Shown here one piece after another: positions 20,902 through 28,579 of a stretch of 35,509 bases of DNA (position 1 is the first letter of the stretch; the number at the start of each line of letters is the position of its first letter). The notes beneath the pieces are model-generated. The model made no database searches, was not told the origin of the DNA, and saw only the letters and a program-made list of their open reading frames with translations. The translations under genes were made by a program, and so were the position numbers. This stretch comes from a virus. Where the stretch lies: positions 1-35,509 of IMG/VR virus record IMGVR_UViG_3300028800_000219; one strand, 5' to 3'.

Positions 20902-20902
20902 T

Positions 20903-21283
20903 TTAGTTCACTCCCCAGCGAGGATGGAGCGGATGCGCAGGTTCATCACGATACTTTTCGATCAGCGCCTGCCATTCCGTCATCGTATGCCGCTCGTTCT
21001 GGTGACGCATGGAGAGCAGCTTCATCCAAACCTCGTCCGGATGTCCGGCGGACGCCGTCGCAGCCACCATGCGCGGCACGCCGCCGATGATGACTTGGCG
21101 ATGCGTTACGCGGGGCCCGAGCGTTGCGGCAAAGACGCGCAGCGGCACGGCAAGCTCCACGGGACTATCGTTGCCCGCGACGTCGACGGCTGCCGAAGTC
21201 TCCGAAAACTCCGGGGAACTATCTTCTGGCATGTCTGACAAGGCGTCCTCCGGAAGCGTCGCGACGGTCGGTCGCAGACGCAA
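20903..21283 (-). CDS. Hypothetical protein before the sheath
   Basis: 126 residues if started at TTG 21283; no ATG or GTG is in frame upstream, and AGGA lies very close to the TTG. The N-terminal third is acidic and low-complexity (PEDALSDMPEDSSPEFSETS); the C-terminal half is compact (HRQVIIGGVPRMVAATASAG, then DEVWMKLLSMRHQNERHTMT). It may be a small neck or tail-completion factor, given its place between the neck genes and the sheath. No family recognised. A shorter protein from an internal start is possible. Confidence 0.6.
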   Translation of the reverse strand: MRLRPTVATLPEDALSDMPEDSSPEFSETSAAVDVAGNDSPVELAVPLRVFAATLGPRVTHRQVIIGGVPRMVAATASAGHPDEVWMKLLSMRHQNERHTMTEWQALIEKYRDEPAHPLHPRWGVN

Positions 21284-21299
21284 TCCTACGAACGCCCCG

Positions 21300-22184
21300 T
21301 CATATGCCGCTTGCCGAAGGGACCATCGCGGACTGCGATGCGCCCTCCAGAAGCTCCGCCGTCGCGACGATGGTTTCGATCAGGCCGTAGCCGGTCAGCA
21401 CTGCCACGGGGAACACGCCGTCCAGTTCCAGCATGAGATCCGCCCCGTAGAACCCCGGCGCCTTGCCCTCGTATTCCGCCGTCTCGGTATACGAATTGGC
21501 CTGGAACGAGTGCGACACGTTGAGTCCGAGCGGTTGAAACGCCGTCGGTATCATGGCCCGCCATGCTGCCAGCAGGGAATCGCGCCACCAGTCGCGTTCG
21601 TCGGCGGACTGCGACAGCACGGTCATACGCCACATGCGCTTGGCGTTGGCGTACAGCGTCCAGTCGTTGTTCAGGTCCGGATTCGACACGTCCTCGCCGA
21701 TCTGCACTTCCGACTGCTGGATCAAGTCCAGGTTCATCACGATGAACGGCATCGCCTGGAAGCCGTTTTGCGGCATTTGGGTGGACAGAAGCGGACGCGG
21801 CACGCCAGGAAACAGGGGCGCCGAATTCACGAACCCCTGAAACAGCCGCAGCGTGATCTGAGACAACTGATCCGGAAGCGTCGTCATGGTGCACGCCGGC
21901 ATCACCGGATCCGACTGCGTCGTGCCGCGGCTGTCCGACACCGCCCACACGTATTGTTCCGTCGACACGAGCGGAGTGGGCAGGCCATCCCCCACGTCGA
22001 TGAACTGCGGTAGCACCGCGCCACTGTAAACCTGTACGAACGGCGTCAGCCCGCTCGCGCCGGACACGGCGCGCGCTATCGTCATGGCCGTCACGCCGCT
22101 CGGCGGCTGAATGTACTCCGGAAGCGAAAGCATGACCGCACCGCCGGTCGCCACGGCCTGCGTATTTACGATAGGCCCAGGCAC
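21300..22184 (-). CDS. Neck/tail completion protein, putative
   Basis: 294 residues from GTG 22184, two bases from the upstream stop. The N-terminal part is beta-rich (TGGAVMLSLPEYIQPPSGVT; VVSDSRGTT-type turns), the C-terminal part has WWRDSLLAAWRAMIPTAFQP and TAEYEGKAPGFYGADLMLEL, reminiscent of tail terminator proteins. The window order head - connector - this gene - sheath supports a role in joining head and tail. The family is not certain. Confidence 0.6.
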   Translation of the reverse strand: MPGPIVNTQAVATGGAVMLSLPEYIQPPSGVTAMTIARAVSGASGLTPFVQVYSGAVLPQFIDVGDGLPTPLVSTEQYVWAVSDSRGTTQSDPVMPACTMTTLPDQLSQITLRLFQGFVNSAPLFPGVPRPLLSTQMPQNGFQAMPFIVMNLDLIQQSEVQIGEDVSNPDLNNDWTLYANAKRMWRMTVLSQSADERDWWRDSLLAAWRAMIPTAFQPLGLNVSHSFQANSYTETAEYEGKAPGFYGADLMLELDGVFPVAVLTGYGLIETIVATAELLEGASQSAMVPSASGI

Positions 22185-22185
22185 G

Positions 22186-22716
22186 TCAGCCCGCTCCCGC
22201 CATCTGCTTCGCCTGCGCCGCTAGGATGAGCGCCGGCGAGTACGGTCTCATCTCCGGAATGATCCAGCTTCCCGGGTCCGAGTTCGGACCGATAGAAGCG
22301 AACCCGGAAAACTCCGACGTGCGAATCTCCGCCCACATGGACGGCTTCCTGCTGGCTGGCCCGCCGCCGATGCGCCGCAGCGTCGTGCCGCTGGTGCCGC
22401 CGCGCGCGCGGTGCATGGGGTAGCCTCGGCCGCGCTGCAGCCGGGTCTTCAGGTCGACAGGACCGTGTCCCTGCTCGAGGATGCCGGCCTCCGGTGCCGC
22501 TCCCTCGTCCGCCACGATCGCCACGGTCGCCTCGCCCTCTCGACGGAAGGAAATGCTGCTGGCGTAGCGCCCCGACGGATATACCAGGCGTCGACCGTTC
22601 AGCATCGTCCTGCCGAGCGCGAAATCCAGCCATTTCGCGAAGATGATCAGACCGATCTGGTTGACCATCTTCGGGTCCAGGTTCGTCCGGATCACGTACG
22701 TAACGCTACTCGCCAT
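22186..22716 (-). CDS. Head-tail joining protein (gp10-like), putative
   Basis: 176 residues from ATG 22716, four bases after the upstream stop. YPSGRYASSISFRREGEATV, followed by AIVADEGAAPEAGILEQGHG and PVDLKTRLQ, shows a compact beta/helix domain resembling HK97 gp10-type minor tail and neck proteins, where an exposed GHG-PxDLK loop is common. It sits between the Cys-containing gene and the tail completion gene. The role as a neck ring protein is inferred from order and partial pattern. Confidence 0.6.
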   Translation of the reverse strand: MASSVTYVIRTNLDPKMVNQIGLIIFAKWLDFALGRTMLNGRRLVYPSGRYASSISFRREGEATVAIVADEGAAPEAGILEQGHGPVDLKTRLQRGRGYPMHRARGGTSGTTLRRIGGGPASRKPSMWAEIRTSEFSGFASIGPNSDPGSWIIPEMRPYSPALILAAQAKQMAGAG

Positions 22717-22719
22717 GCT

Positions 22720-23649
22720 TCACCACGCCAGCGGTGTCCCGCCGATGTTGATCTGCGGCTGCAGACCGCGTTGCCGGGTCCAGAAGTCCAGCGCCTGCAC
22801 GCGAAACGCCTTCGGCAGGTTCACCGTGCCACCGCCGAACGGCCGATCGTGCGGCAGGCCGCCGGCCCGCCGGAAAGCAACGAACAGCGCTGCCGCCTGA
22901 AATTCCACCATATACGACGTGCCGGACGCGAAGCCCGCCGGCAGCGTCACGGTCGCGCCGGACACGACATAGCCCGACACCGGCGCGATCATCCTGGTGT
23001 CCGGGTTCCACGTCACGACGGCGCCCACCGGGGCTATCTGCAGGTTCTGCTGAAACGGCAGGTTCTCCGTCACGCCCGATTGCAGCATGGTCGTATAGCG
23101 CGCCAGCATGTCAACCGCGACGAATATGTCGTTCGTGCTGGCATATGTCCACGGCAGCGTCGGCTGCCTCACGTCGTCCAGATCCAGGAAGGGATTCACG
23201 TAGGGTATCGTCAACGACGGCTCGGACACCTGATCGACGCCAAACTTTGGATCCTCACGTACGCCAGGCTCGTCCGGCGACGGCGAGATGTGCCGAAACG
23301 TCATGACCGCCTGAAACGGAACCGTCGGCAAGTCCCAGTAGGTGCCGACGCCGAGGCACGTCAGGCACTGTTTCTGGGCCGATCCTGGCGTCGACAGGCG
23401 GGTCGTCGGCGCAACCGCTCCGCTCGGGAACACGGGAAATCCACCGGAACCGAATACTGGTTGCCCGGACGCGTTCACCGTCTGCATCGCGCCCATGAAC
23501 GACGGTGCCCACACGCACGGACAGGAATGCGAACGCATCCATGATATGCGCTGACCGATCTGCCCGATCAGCGCGTTGAAGTCGCTGGCTGGCAGCAGAT
23601 ACGGATCAGTCCGCGGAACGTATACGCTGCGAGTGGACGATCCCGACAT
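22720..23649 (-). CDS. Structural protein with Cys pairs, neck region
   Basis: 309 residues from ATG 23649, whose TGATG overlaps the stop of the preceding gene; the frame is open for a further 139 codons upstream but these lie within that gene and read as a shadow. Contains HSCPCVWAPSFMGAMQ and, about 60 residues later, QCLTCLGVGTYWD: four Cys residues in two pairs that could bind zinc. The rest is beta-rich with a late segment SYMVEFQAAALFVAFRRAGG. The place in the head-to-tail cluster suggests a neck or tail-adaptor protein. No named family recognised. Confidence 0.7.
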   Translation of the reverse strand: MSGSSTRSVYVPRTDPYLLPASDFNALIGQIGQRISWMRSHSCPCVWAPSFMGAMQTVNASGQPVFGSGGFPVFPSGAVAPTTRLSTPGSAQKQCLTCLGVGTYWDLPTVPFQAVMTFRHISPSPDEPGVREDPKFGVDQVSEPSLTIPYVNPFLDLDDVRQPTLPWTYASTNDIFVAVDMLARYTTMLQSGVTENLPFQQNLQIAPVGAVVTWNPDTRMIAPVSGYVVSGATVTLPAGFASGTSYMVEFQAAALFVAFRRAGGLPHDRPFGGGTVNLPKAFRVQALDFWTRQRGLQPQINIGGTPLAW

Positions 23650-24203
23650 CAGAGTTGTCCCAGAAAGAAGCCACCACCCTTCTGCAAGGCTCGTCTGGTA
23701 AGACGTTTCACTTCGTTCTCGAAATTCTTCACCTGCCCGCTGAATACGCCGGCCTCGGGATATTTCACCCTGCGCATCAGGCCGTCGACGTTGATCGTCA
23801 GTTCCGTGGCGCCGTTCGACACCGAGACGCCCATCGTTTTGAACGCCTGCACGGCCGCACGCGACATCACGAGCTGCTTCATGAAGGACCACTCGCCCTG
23901 ATAGTCGGCCGGCGTCAACCCTGCCGTATACTGGAACCACAGGCCTTGCGGCACCGACTGCGCGAATCCCATGAAGGCAAGCTGCATCGCGAACAGCGGC
24001 AGCATCTGCACAGACGTCGCCGGCACAAAGCGCAGCAGGCCGCGGTTCTGGTCCTCCACAACCCACGACGAGGGCATGCGGAAGAACTCGTTCAGCAGCG
24101 GATAGATGAAGGCGACGTTCTTGGTGCCGACGTAGTTGTTGCTGACATCGGCCGTCGGCGAGAACAGTTCCAGCGACTTAACCGGACGCCAACGGGTGCG
24201 CAC
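23649..24203 (-). CDS. Neck protein, second half after the T-run
   Basis: 184 residues if translated from GTG 24203 (GAAGGA nine bases upstream), but the frame continues upstream without stop to the ten-T run at 24234-24243 and reads ERWRDEGWGYVRTRWRPVKS, fitting directly onto the C-terminus of the upstream gene after a one-base shift. Middle segment FVPATSVQMLPLFAMQLAFM and a Gly/Tyr segment (YTAGLTPADYQGEWSF) recall phage head-tail connector proteins; the C-terminal part is basic and helical. Probably one protein with the next feature. It may be separate if the run is real and no slippage occurs. Confidence 0.65.
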   Translation of the reverse strand: MRTRWRPVKSLELFSPTADVSNNYVGTKNVAFIYPLLNEFFRMPSSWVVEDQNRGLLRFVPATSVQMLPLFAMQLAFMGFAQSVPQGLWFQYTAGLTPADYQGEWSFMKQLVMSRAAVQAFKTMGVSVSNGATELTINVDGLMRRVKYPEAGVFSGQVKNFENEVKRLTRRALQKGGGFFLGQL

Positions 24204-24231
24204 GTAGCCCCATCCTTCGTCGCGCCATCTT

Positions 24232-24642
24232 TCAAAAAAAAAAGTCGTAACCCGGCTCCGCGTAATCGTAGTCGACGCCGAGCTGCTGGTAGTTGTCCTG
24301 CACGCCGAGATTGAGAAGCTGCACCTCCTGCTGCGTCTTCGCCGCCGGCGCTGCGATCCACGTCTGGCACAGCCGGACGTTCGTCTCCGTCTCGATGTCG
24401 TCCTCGGCGTAGCGGATCCAGCTGTTCACCGTAGCATCGGAGATCGCGCCGGGCGGGTTCGTCCAGGTCTGGATCGACGTGCCGATGAACTGCTCGAGGT
24501 CCGCGCGGAGCAAGCCGGTCTTGGTGACGGCCCCCTGCACGGTCGGATACGACTCGATCTTCTGCGGCTGGCCCGATACCGGCGTGCTCCACGTCCACAG
24601 CGCCCTGGTCTGTATCGTCGGTCCGGATGTGGTAACGCTCAA
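24232..24642 (-). CDS. Head-tail adaptor-like protein, first half
   Basis: 136 residues from TTG 24642, which overlaps the GIY-YIG stop (TTGA); GGAGAG lies upstream inside the endonuclease gene. The segment GLLRADLEQFIGTSIQTWTN, followed by ATVNSWIRYAEDDIETETNV, is a helical bundle like gp6/adaptor-type connector proteins. It ends in Phe-Phe-Phe and TGA within a run of ten T. Dropping one T joins it to the frame at 23649. So this is either a frameshifted gene (slippage at the run) or a sequencing indel; a programmed event cannot be told from an error by sight. Confidence 0.65.
   Translation of the reverse strand: MSVTTSGPTIQTRALWTWSTPVSGQPQKIESYPTVQGAVTKTGLLRADLEQFIGTSIQTWTNPPGAISDATVNSWIRYAEDDIETETNVRLCQTWIAAPAAKTQQEVQLLNLGVQDNYQQLGVDYDYAEPGYDFFF
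24619..24642 (-). repeat. Duplicated gene-start sequence, copy B
   Basis: First eight codons of the neck gene. It matches the first eight codons of the GIY-YIG gene (25506-25529) at 20 of 24 positions; three of the four differences are in third codon positions. Looks like a junction duplicated at insertion of the endonuclease gene. Confidence 0.7.
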
Positions 24643-25529
24643 ACGGAACTCTCCTGAACTGTAGTTTCGATCGTAGCGTTTCTACGCTTGGCTGCCTTCG
24701 CTGCCGTTACGGCTGCACTCATGCGCGCCCTTGATTCATCTGTCCACACCCGTCTTCTGTTCGTCGCCGCCATCTTTGATTTTACTTCGGGCCGGGCCAG
24801 CGCTTTGCGCAAGGCGGCGCTCATGTTGGCGCGCATCTCGGGAGTCCACACTCTTCGGCTATTAGCCTGCGCTATTTTCTCTATTTCTGGGGCCCTGTGT
24901 TTACGTCCAGTGGCTGCAGCCGACAGTCGCAGCCGTGTTTCACAGGTGATGACACGCGCGCTGTTCGCCGCAGCTATCTTCACCTTGAATTCAGGGCTTT
25001 GCACTGTGTTCAGCAAATGCGCGGCCAGTTTTTGCTTCGTAACATCCGATAGAACACGTTCGCTGTTGGACTTCGCTACTTTGGTGCCAAACCCTTCCGG
25101 CTTTGGTTTTCCTTTTCTAGCCACACTCATTTTGTGCCTGGATTCGGCGGATATCACCTTACCCTTGTGCTTGTCGCTCATGGCCATCTTGGCGACTGTC
25201 GTATGTTTGTAGCCGACAGTTCCCTCCCCGCCTTCCGTCAGGTTGTAGCCGCGAGGAACCAACGTACTGTATTCAGTTATGGCTGCTATTTCTATCTTAA
25301 CAGCATCCTGCCACGTAAGGGCGGAGCCGATCACGTGCACGCTGAAATCGTTGACGCCGTACTTGCGCATGGCCTTATGGATTAGCGCCACGCTGCCGTT
25401 CTTGGCTTGTCTGCAGTGCTCCTTGAACCGTTTAGCCGCACCGTTCCTGGATACACCCACGTATGCCTTCGAAGTCGATCGGCACGTCAACAGGTATATT
25501 TCGATTGGTCCGTACGTGGTGACGCTCAA
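24639..25529 (-). CDS. GIY-YIG homing endonuclease
   Basis: 296 residues from TTG 25529, overlapping the upstream stop as TTGA. Residues about 9-95 form the GIY-YIG nuclease fold: IYLLTCRSTSKAYVGVS (GIY and YIG equivalents), the conserved Arg in KRFKEHC, and a C-terminal EIAAITEYSTLVPRGYNLTE with the catalytic Glu region. The rest carries repeated NUMOD3-type DNA-binding motifs (MSDKHKGKVISAESRHKMSV and related units with SARV, SRRV, RRRVW). The gene is more AT-rich than its neighbours, indicating transfer. It sits exactly between two head genes without breaking either, and its start copies that of the downstream gene. A free-standing homing nuclease is most likely. Confidence 0.92.
   Translation of the reverse strand: MSVTTYGPIEIYLLTCRSTSKAYVGVSRNGAAKRFKEHCRQAKNGSVALIHKAMRKYGVNDFSVHVIGSALTWQDAVKIEIAAITEYSTLVPRGYNLTEGGEGTVGYKHTTVAKMAMSDKHKGKVISAESRHKMSVARKGKPKPEGFGTKVAKSNSERVLSDVTKQKLAAHLLNTVQSPEFKVKIAAANSARVITCETRLRLSAAATGRKHRAPEIEKIAQANSRRVWTPEMRANMSAALRKALARPEVKSKMAATNRRRVWTDESRARMSAAVTAAKAAKRRNATIETTVQESSV
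25506..25529 (-). repeat. Duplicated gene-start sequence, copy A
   Basis: First eight codons of the GIY-YIG gene, TTGAGCGTCACCAC and ten further bases. Partner of the repeat at 24619-24642; both contain a TTGA stop/start overlap. Confidence 0.7.
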
Positions 25530-25807
25530 TTCTTCCTCTTGTTCCTGCGTACGTCCGCCTCGGCCGGCACGGGATCCGGATCGGCGAGAACAGCCTCCGG
25601 CGGAGCCACACCCGTCATCTCGATCCGCACGGACGTGTTTCCGGCCAGCGCGTCGACCTGCGCCTTGTCGAGCCTGTCGGCCGCGACGTAGTTGTCTCCT
25701 GGCGTCCACGAGAATCGCACGCCGTGGAGGTCGCCCCCGAGCGAATGCCGGTTGCGCCATTCGCGCCATACTGGGGATCCCCGGATGACGTGCGCCGTGA
25801 AGACCAT
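25526..25807 (-). CDS. Small head-region protein
   Basis: 93 residues from ATG 25807, five bases after the upstream stop; the long open frame before it overlaps the upstream gene and is not used. Short beta-rich domain (MVFTAHVIRGSPVWREWRNR, then SLGGDLHGVRFSWTPGDNYV) and an acidic, Pro-containing tail. Its TGA overlaps the TTG start of the homing endonuclease. Presumably this gene originally lay directly before the neck gene at 24642. Function unknown. Confidence 0.65.
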   Translation of the reverse strand: MVFTAHVIRGSPVWREWRNRHSLGGDLHGVRFSWTPGDNYVAADRLDKAQVDALAGNTSVRIEMTGVAPPEAVLADPDPVPAEADVRRNKRKN

Positions 25808-25812
25808 GCTGC

Positions 25813-26058
25813 CTACGAATACAACGACGTGAAAATGTCGTTTGGCTGCACATCTACGTCGCCGTTCGCGTACTGCAGCACCCACTGATTGATGAGAGCG
25901 CGTACGGTCCCCCGCTTCGTCGGGACGTGCAGGGAACCGTCGCCCGGCGTATGAAGCGCCAGACGCTTGGCCCACACGGGGAGGTTCGTCGGGATCGTGC
26001 CGCCGGTCCACTGGAACGCGTCGACGGTCACCGAACCTATCTGCGTCTTGATCGTCAT
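25813..26058 (-). CDS. Small conserved-type phage protein
   Basis: 81 residues from ATG 26058, with AAGGAGAG seven bases upstream. The pattern VTVDAFQWTGG ... WAKRLALHTPGDGSLHVPTK ... GTVRALINQWVLQYANGDVD ... PNDIFTSLY resembles the short phage proteins with a QWTG start, a T/K-RG strand, a GDW-like turn and a final DIF-xx-Y. Those proteins are common in tailed phages and of unknown function. It lies between the Pro-rich genes and the small gene before the endonuclease. Confidence 0.75.
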   Translation of the reverse strand: MTIKTQIGSVTVDAFQWTGGTIPTNLPVWAKRLALHTPGDGSLHVPTKRGTVRALINQWVLQYANGDVDVQPNDIFTSLYS

Positions 26059-26108
26059 CGATGCTCTCCTTCGTCGCGCTCCAGTCTAGTCGAACCGGCG
26101 GCGTTTCG

Positions 26109-26270
26109 TCACGCCTTTGGTTTCGACCGGTTCTCGACAGGTTGCACCGGTATCGGAGGATCCTGCAACGTGCCGGGGATTGATTCTAAAACCGGAATTT
26201 TCTTCGGGTCGACGACCTGCGTCTGCACGATCTCTGTTCTCACCGGGTTCTTGTTCGTGTCGTCACTCAT
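26109..26270 (-). CDS. Small Pro-rich protein A
   Basis: 53 residues from ATG 26270 to TGA 26109, not on any longer frame. Reads MSDDTNKNPVRTEIVQTQVV, then DPKKIPVLESIPGTLQDPP. AGAAGGAC lies upstream. The N-terminal pattern KNP ... QT-Q ... DPK ... P is shared with the other small protein at 26355. No membrane segment or known domain; rich in Pro, Val and charged residues, so likely extended or disordered. It might be a capsid-associated or decoration peptide made in large amounts after the capsid gene, but this is inference. Confidence 0.6.
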   Translation of the reverse strand: MSDDTNKNPVRTEIVQTQVVDPKKIPVLESIPGTLQDPPIPVQPVENRSKPKA

Positions 26271-26315
26271 GGCTCGGGTCCTTCTGTGAATACCCTGTTC
26301 GCATAGCGCTAAAGC

Positions 26316-26349
26316 AAAAACGCCGCCGTGGCTGTCTGCCAGGCGGCGT
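26316..26349 (-). terminator. Intrinsic terminator between the small Pro-rich genes
   Basis: Minus strand ACGCCGCC-TGGC-AGACA-GCCA-C-GGCGGCG followed by five T. Twelve base pairs with a single bulge. It directly follows the small gene at 26355 and resembles the terminator after the capsid gene. Confidence 0.85.
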
Positions 26350-26354
26350 CTCGA

Positions 26355-26510
26355 CTACGTCCTAGGCGGAGGCGTCTTCGGCGGAGACGTGGGCTTCAGT
26401 GGCTGTTCGATCGGCTTGTTCGTCAAATACTCCTTGGATGGATCTCCGGCCGGTTGACGCGGCACCTTCGGGTCCTGCGTCGTCTGTACGCCTGGATTTT
26501 TTGTCGACAT
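26355..26510 (-). CDS. Small Pro-rich protein B
   Basis: 51 residues from ATG 26510 (AGGAGGAC seven bases upstream) to TAG 26355. Reads MSTKNPGVQTTQDPKVPRQP, then AGDPSKEYLTNKPIEQPLKP and TSPPKTPPPRT. Pro, Lys and Thr make up much of the sequence, so the chain is probably disordered. It shares the KNP ... QT-Q-DPK-P pattern with protein A and stands between two strong terminators, directly after the capsid gene. The annotated-looking longer frame on this strand is in a different register and lacks a ribosome site. Confidence 0.65.
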   Translation of the reverse strand: MSTKNPGVQTTQDPKVPRQPAGDPSKEYLTNKPIEQPLKPTSPPKTPPPRT

Positions 26511-26548
26511 GATATGTGTCCTCCTGTGAACAAGAGGTCACATGGCCA

Positions 26549-26582
26549 TAAAAGAAAACGCCGCCAGACAACTCTGGCGGCG
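26549..26582 (-). terminator. Intrinsic terminator after the major capsid gene
   Basis: Minus strand CGCCGCCAGA-GTTG-TCTGGCGGCG followed by TTTTCTTTT. A perfect ten-pair GC-rich stem with a T-run, 26 bp after the capsid stop. A strong stop after the most abundant product would lower expression of the neck and tail genes downstream relative to the capsid gene. Confidence 0.93.
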
Positions 26583-26607
26583 CTGTCGTCTCCCAACGAT
26601 AGGTTGA

Positions 26608-28545
26608 TCAGGAGTTCGCGCCGAGCGGGTTCCAGACGGGGCTGTCCGGCACAAAGTTGTTGATGATCCCGTGGAACTTCGGAATGCGGTTACGGATGGC
26701 TCCGATCGACGCCACAGCCCACGGCATGTAGAGGTTCTGCGCGAACAGTTCCACGCGCGTCAGCGGCAACAGGTAGCGGAAGTCCAGCGCGTTGTCTTCT
26801 TCCCGCATGTCAAGCAGGAAGATCTTCTCGCTGCCCGGGATCGTGCCGTTGAAGTCCACGAAGTTCACGGTGCCGGTGCCGTTTGCCGCGATCGTGCCGA
26901 TATAGCGGTAGGCGGTCGCCGAACCGGATACCGTGGTGTTGGCCGCCGCGCCGGTGCGGAACACGCGATAGGCGGTCGCGTCCGCCGCGGCCGGGCCGGC
27001 GATCGCCACGACGGCCGCGCCGGAACTGGTCACGCCCGAGCCGGCCAGGACGTTCGAGAACGCCAGCACCGATTCGTTCATGTTCACGTCGGTCGACGCC
27101 ACAGCGTAGTAGTAGCGGGTGGCCGCACCTGAATAGACGCCGCCGTTGGTGCTCCAGTTCGAGCCAATGAAGGCCGTGCCGGATGCCGTCGCGACCACGC
27201 CGGTCGGCGGGGTAGGACCGACGGTCGTGGTCGGCGTGGTGCCGTTGCTGCGAGGCTGACCCTGCGCGGGGATATCGCGGGCCGTGATGACCAAGTCCAT
27301 CGGGAACTGGATCGGGCCCATACGGGTGCGCATGCCCTGCAGATCGCCGTCAACCACGATACCTGGCACCGGATTCGCGTTCGGCCAGTTCGTGATGTTG
27401 TTCAACAGGGTGGTGACCAGCGACTGCAGCGCGCCGGCCGTGACCGGCGTCATCAGCGCATGCGTGATGCGACCGTAGCGGCCCCATGACGTGATGACTG
27501 CCGCGACCTCGTAGATCATGTTGTACAGGGTCTGCGAGGTGCTCCAGCCCTGCAGAGCAGCGTTCGCCGCGTAGAAGGCCTGGAAATCGAAAATGTTCGC
27601 TGTTGGCGTGGACGATCCGAGACCGGTGAACTGGTTCGGGAACAGCGTCGGATTGCCAAAGTAGCACAGCCAGTCTGCCGTGCCGAGCACCGTCAGCGCC
27701 GCGTTGGCGTTTTCCTGCTCGTTGACGCTGACGAAGTTGTTCTGCGCCATCAAGGCCAGGGTGACCGCGCGTCCGTCCAGCATCAGCTTCAGGTTGATCG
27801 ACTGAAGCGAGTAGATGCCGGCGTTGGTCGCCAGCGTGCCGGACTGCACGTTCGAGAAGCCGGACGTGGCCGAGCCGGGCAGCGCGCCGCCCGTATCGTC
27901 GATGTACGGCCAGTAATCTACCACCTGGAATGCGGCCGACTTGGCCAGCATCTGGTAGAGCGTGAAACTGTCCGGCCGAATGGTGCCGCGTGCCATGCGC
28001 GTATCGAGCGACACGTAGCCCATCGACTGACCGCCGGTGATCGACGTGAAGTTGGTCTGCGTGCCGACGTCAAGAATCGCCTTTGCGACCGCGTTGGACT
28101 TGGCAAGCTCGCGTGCGTCGATATGACTACGTGGGCCACCGCCGGGCGCCGTCGTCTGATAGTAGCGAGGATGCTCGCGACGCTCGCGGGAGTAGACATT
28201 CTCTACCTCGGCCGCCTTGGCGAGTTCCGTTCGCGCCCGGGCACCGTCGAAATCCACGCCACCGACGTTCATGCCGCGGCCGGTCACCAGCGACAGAAGT
28301 GCTGGGCGCAGCGCGCCGAGCTCGCTGTTCGCCGCCGGCAGGGACGCCTCGAACTGGTTTAGCGCATTCGCCGTACGGCTGGTGCGCATGTCCTCGGGGA
28401 TGTCCTCGCCGATCGTCGGGTTCGGCACATAGCCGAATGGCCGCGTCTGCACCGGAGCGATTTCGATGCGCCGCTCCTCCCGGGTTTGGGTCGGGATGTG
28501 AATATCGGGACCGGACCGGGGAGTCTCGGCAGTTGTCGTGCTCAT
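26608..28545 (-). CDS. Major capsid protein
   Basis: 645 residues from ATG 28545 (GAGGAC upstream); an in-frame ATG at 28590 would add 15 residues and overlap the upstream gene. N-terminal acidic/charged arm, then a long helix region (FEASLPAANSELGALRPALL), a central part rich in QSMGYVSLDTRMARGTIRP, and a C-terminal segment VELFAQNLYMPWAVASIGAI. Placement after protease and scaffold genes, length and lack of signal peptide fit a major capsid protein of HK97 fold. Residues about 442-570 form an inserted Fn3/Ig-like unit (TRYYYAVASTDVNMNE, then YRYIGTIAANGTGTVNFVDF), an extra surface domain. The assignment rests on order and composition. Confidence 0.78.
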   Translation of the reverse strand: MSTTTAETPRSGPDIHIPTQTREERRIEIAPVQTRPFGYVPNPTIGEDIPEDMRTSRTANALNQFEASLPAANSELGALRPALLSLVTGRGMNVGGVDFDGARARTELAKAAEVENVYSRERREHPRYYQTTAPGGGPRSHIDARELAKSNAVAKAILDVGTQTNFTSITGGQSMGYVSLDTRMARGTIRPDSFTLYQMLAKSAAFQVVDYWPYIDDTGGALPGSATSGFSNVQSGTLATNAGIYSLQSINLKLMLDGRAVTLALMAQNNFVSVNEQENANAALTVLGTADWLCYFGNPTLFPNQFTGLGSSTPTANIFDFQAFYAANAALQGWSTSQTLYNMIYEVAAVITSWGRYGRITHALMTPVTAGALQSLVTTLLNNITNWPNANPVPGIVVDGDLQGMRTRMGPIQFPMDLVITARDIPAQGQPRSNGTTPTTTVGPTPPTGVVATASGTAFIGSNWSTNGGVYSGAATRYYYAVASTDVNMNESVLAFSNVLAGSGVTSSGAAVVAIAGPAAADATAYRVFRTGAAANTTVSGSATAYRYIGTIAANGTGTVNFVDFNGTIPGSEKIFLLDMREEDNALDFRYLLPLTRVELFAQNLYMPWAVASIGAIRNRIPKFHGIINNFVPDSPVWNPLGANS

Positions 28546-28579
28546 GGCTGTCTCTGTCCTCGCTCTCGGTGGCCGGTAT

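Noticed and set aside
22411-23544. Plus-strand frame of 377 codons
   Set aside because: Arg/His-rich shadow of the Cys-containing neck gene in GC-rich DNA; composition unlike any real protein here.
24639-25529. Group I intron or intein carrying the GIY-YIG gene
   Set aside because: The gene lies exactly between two complete frames with stop/start overlaps; no intron core or intein motifs, and no host gene is interrupted.
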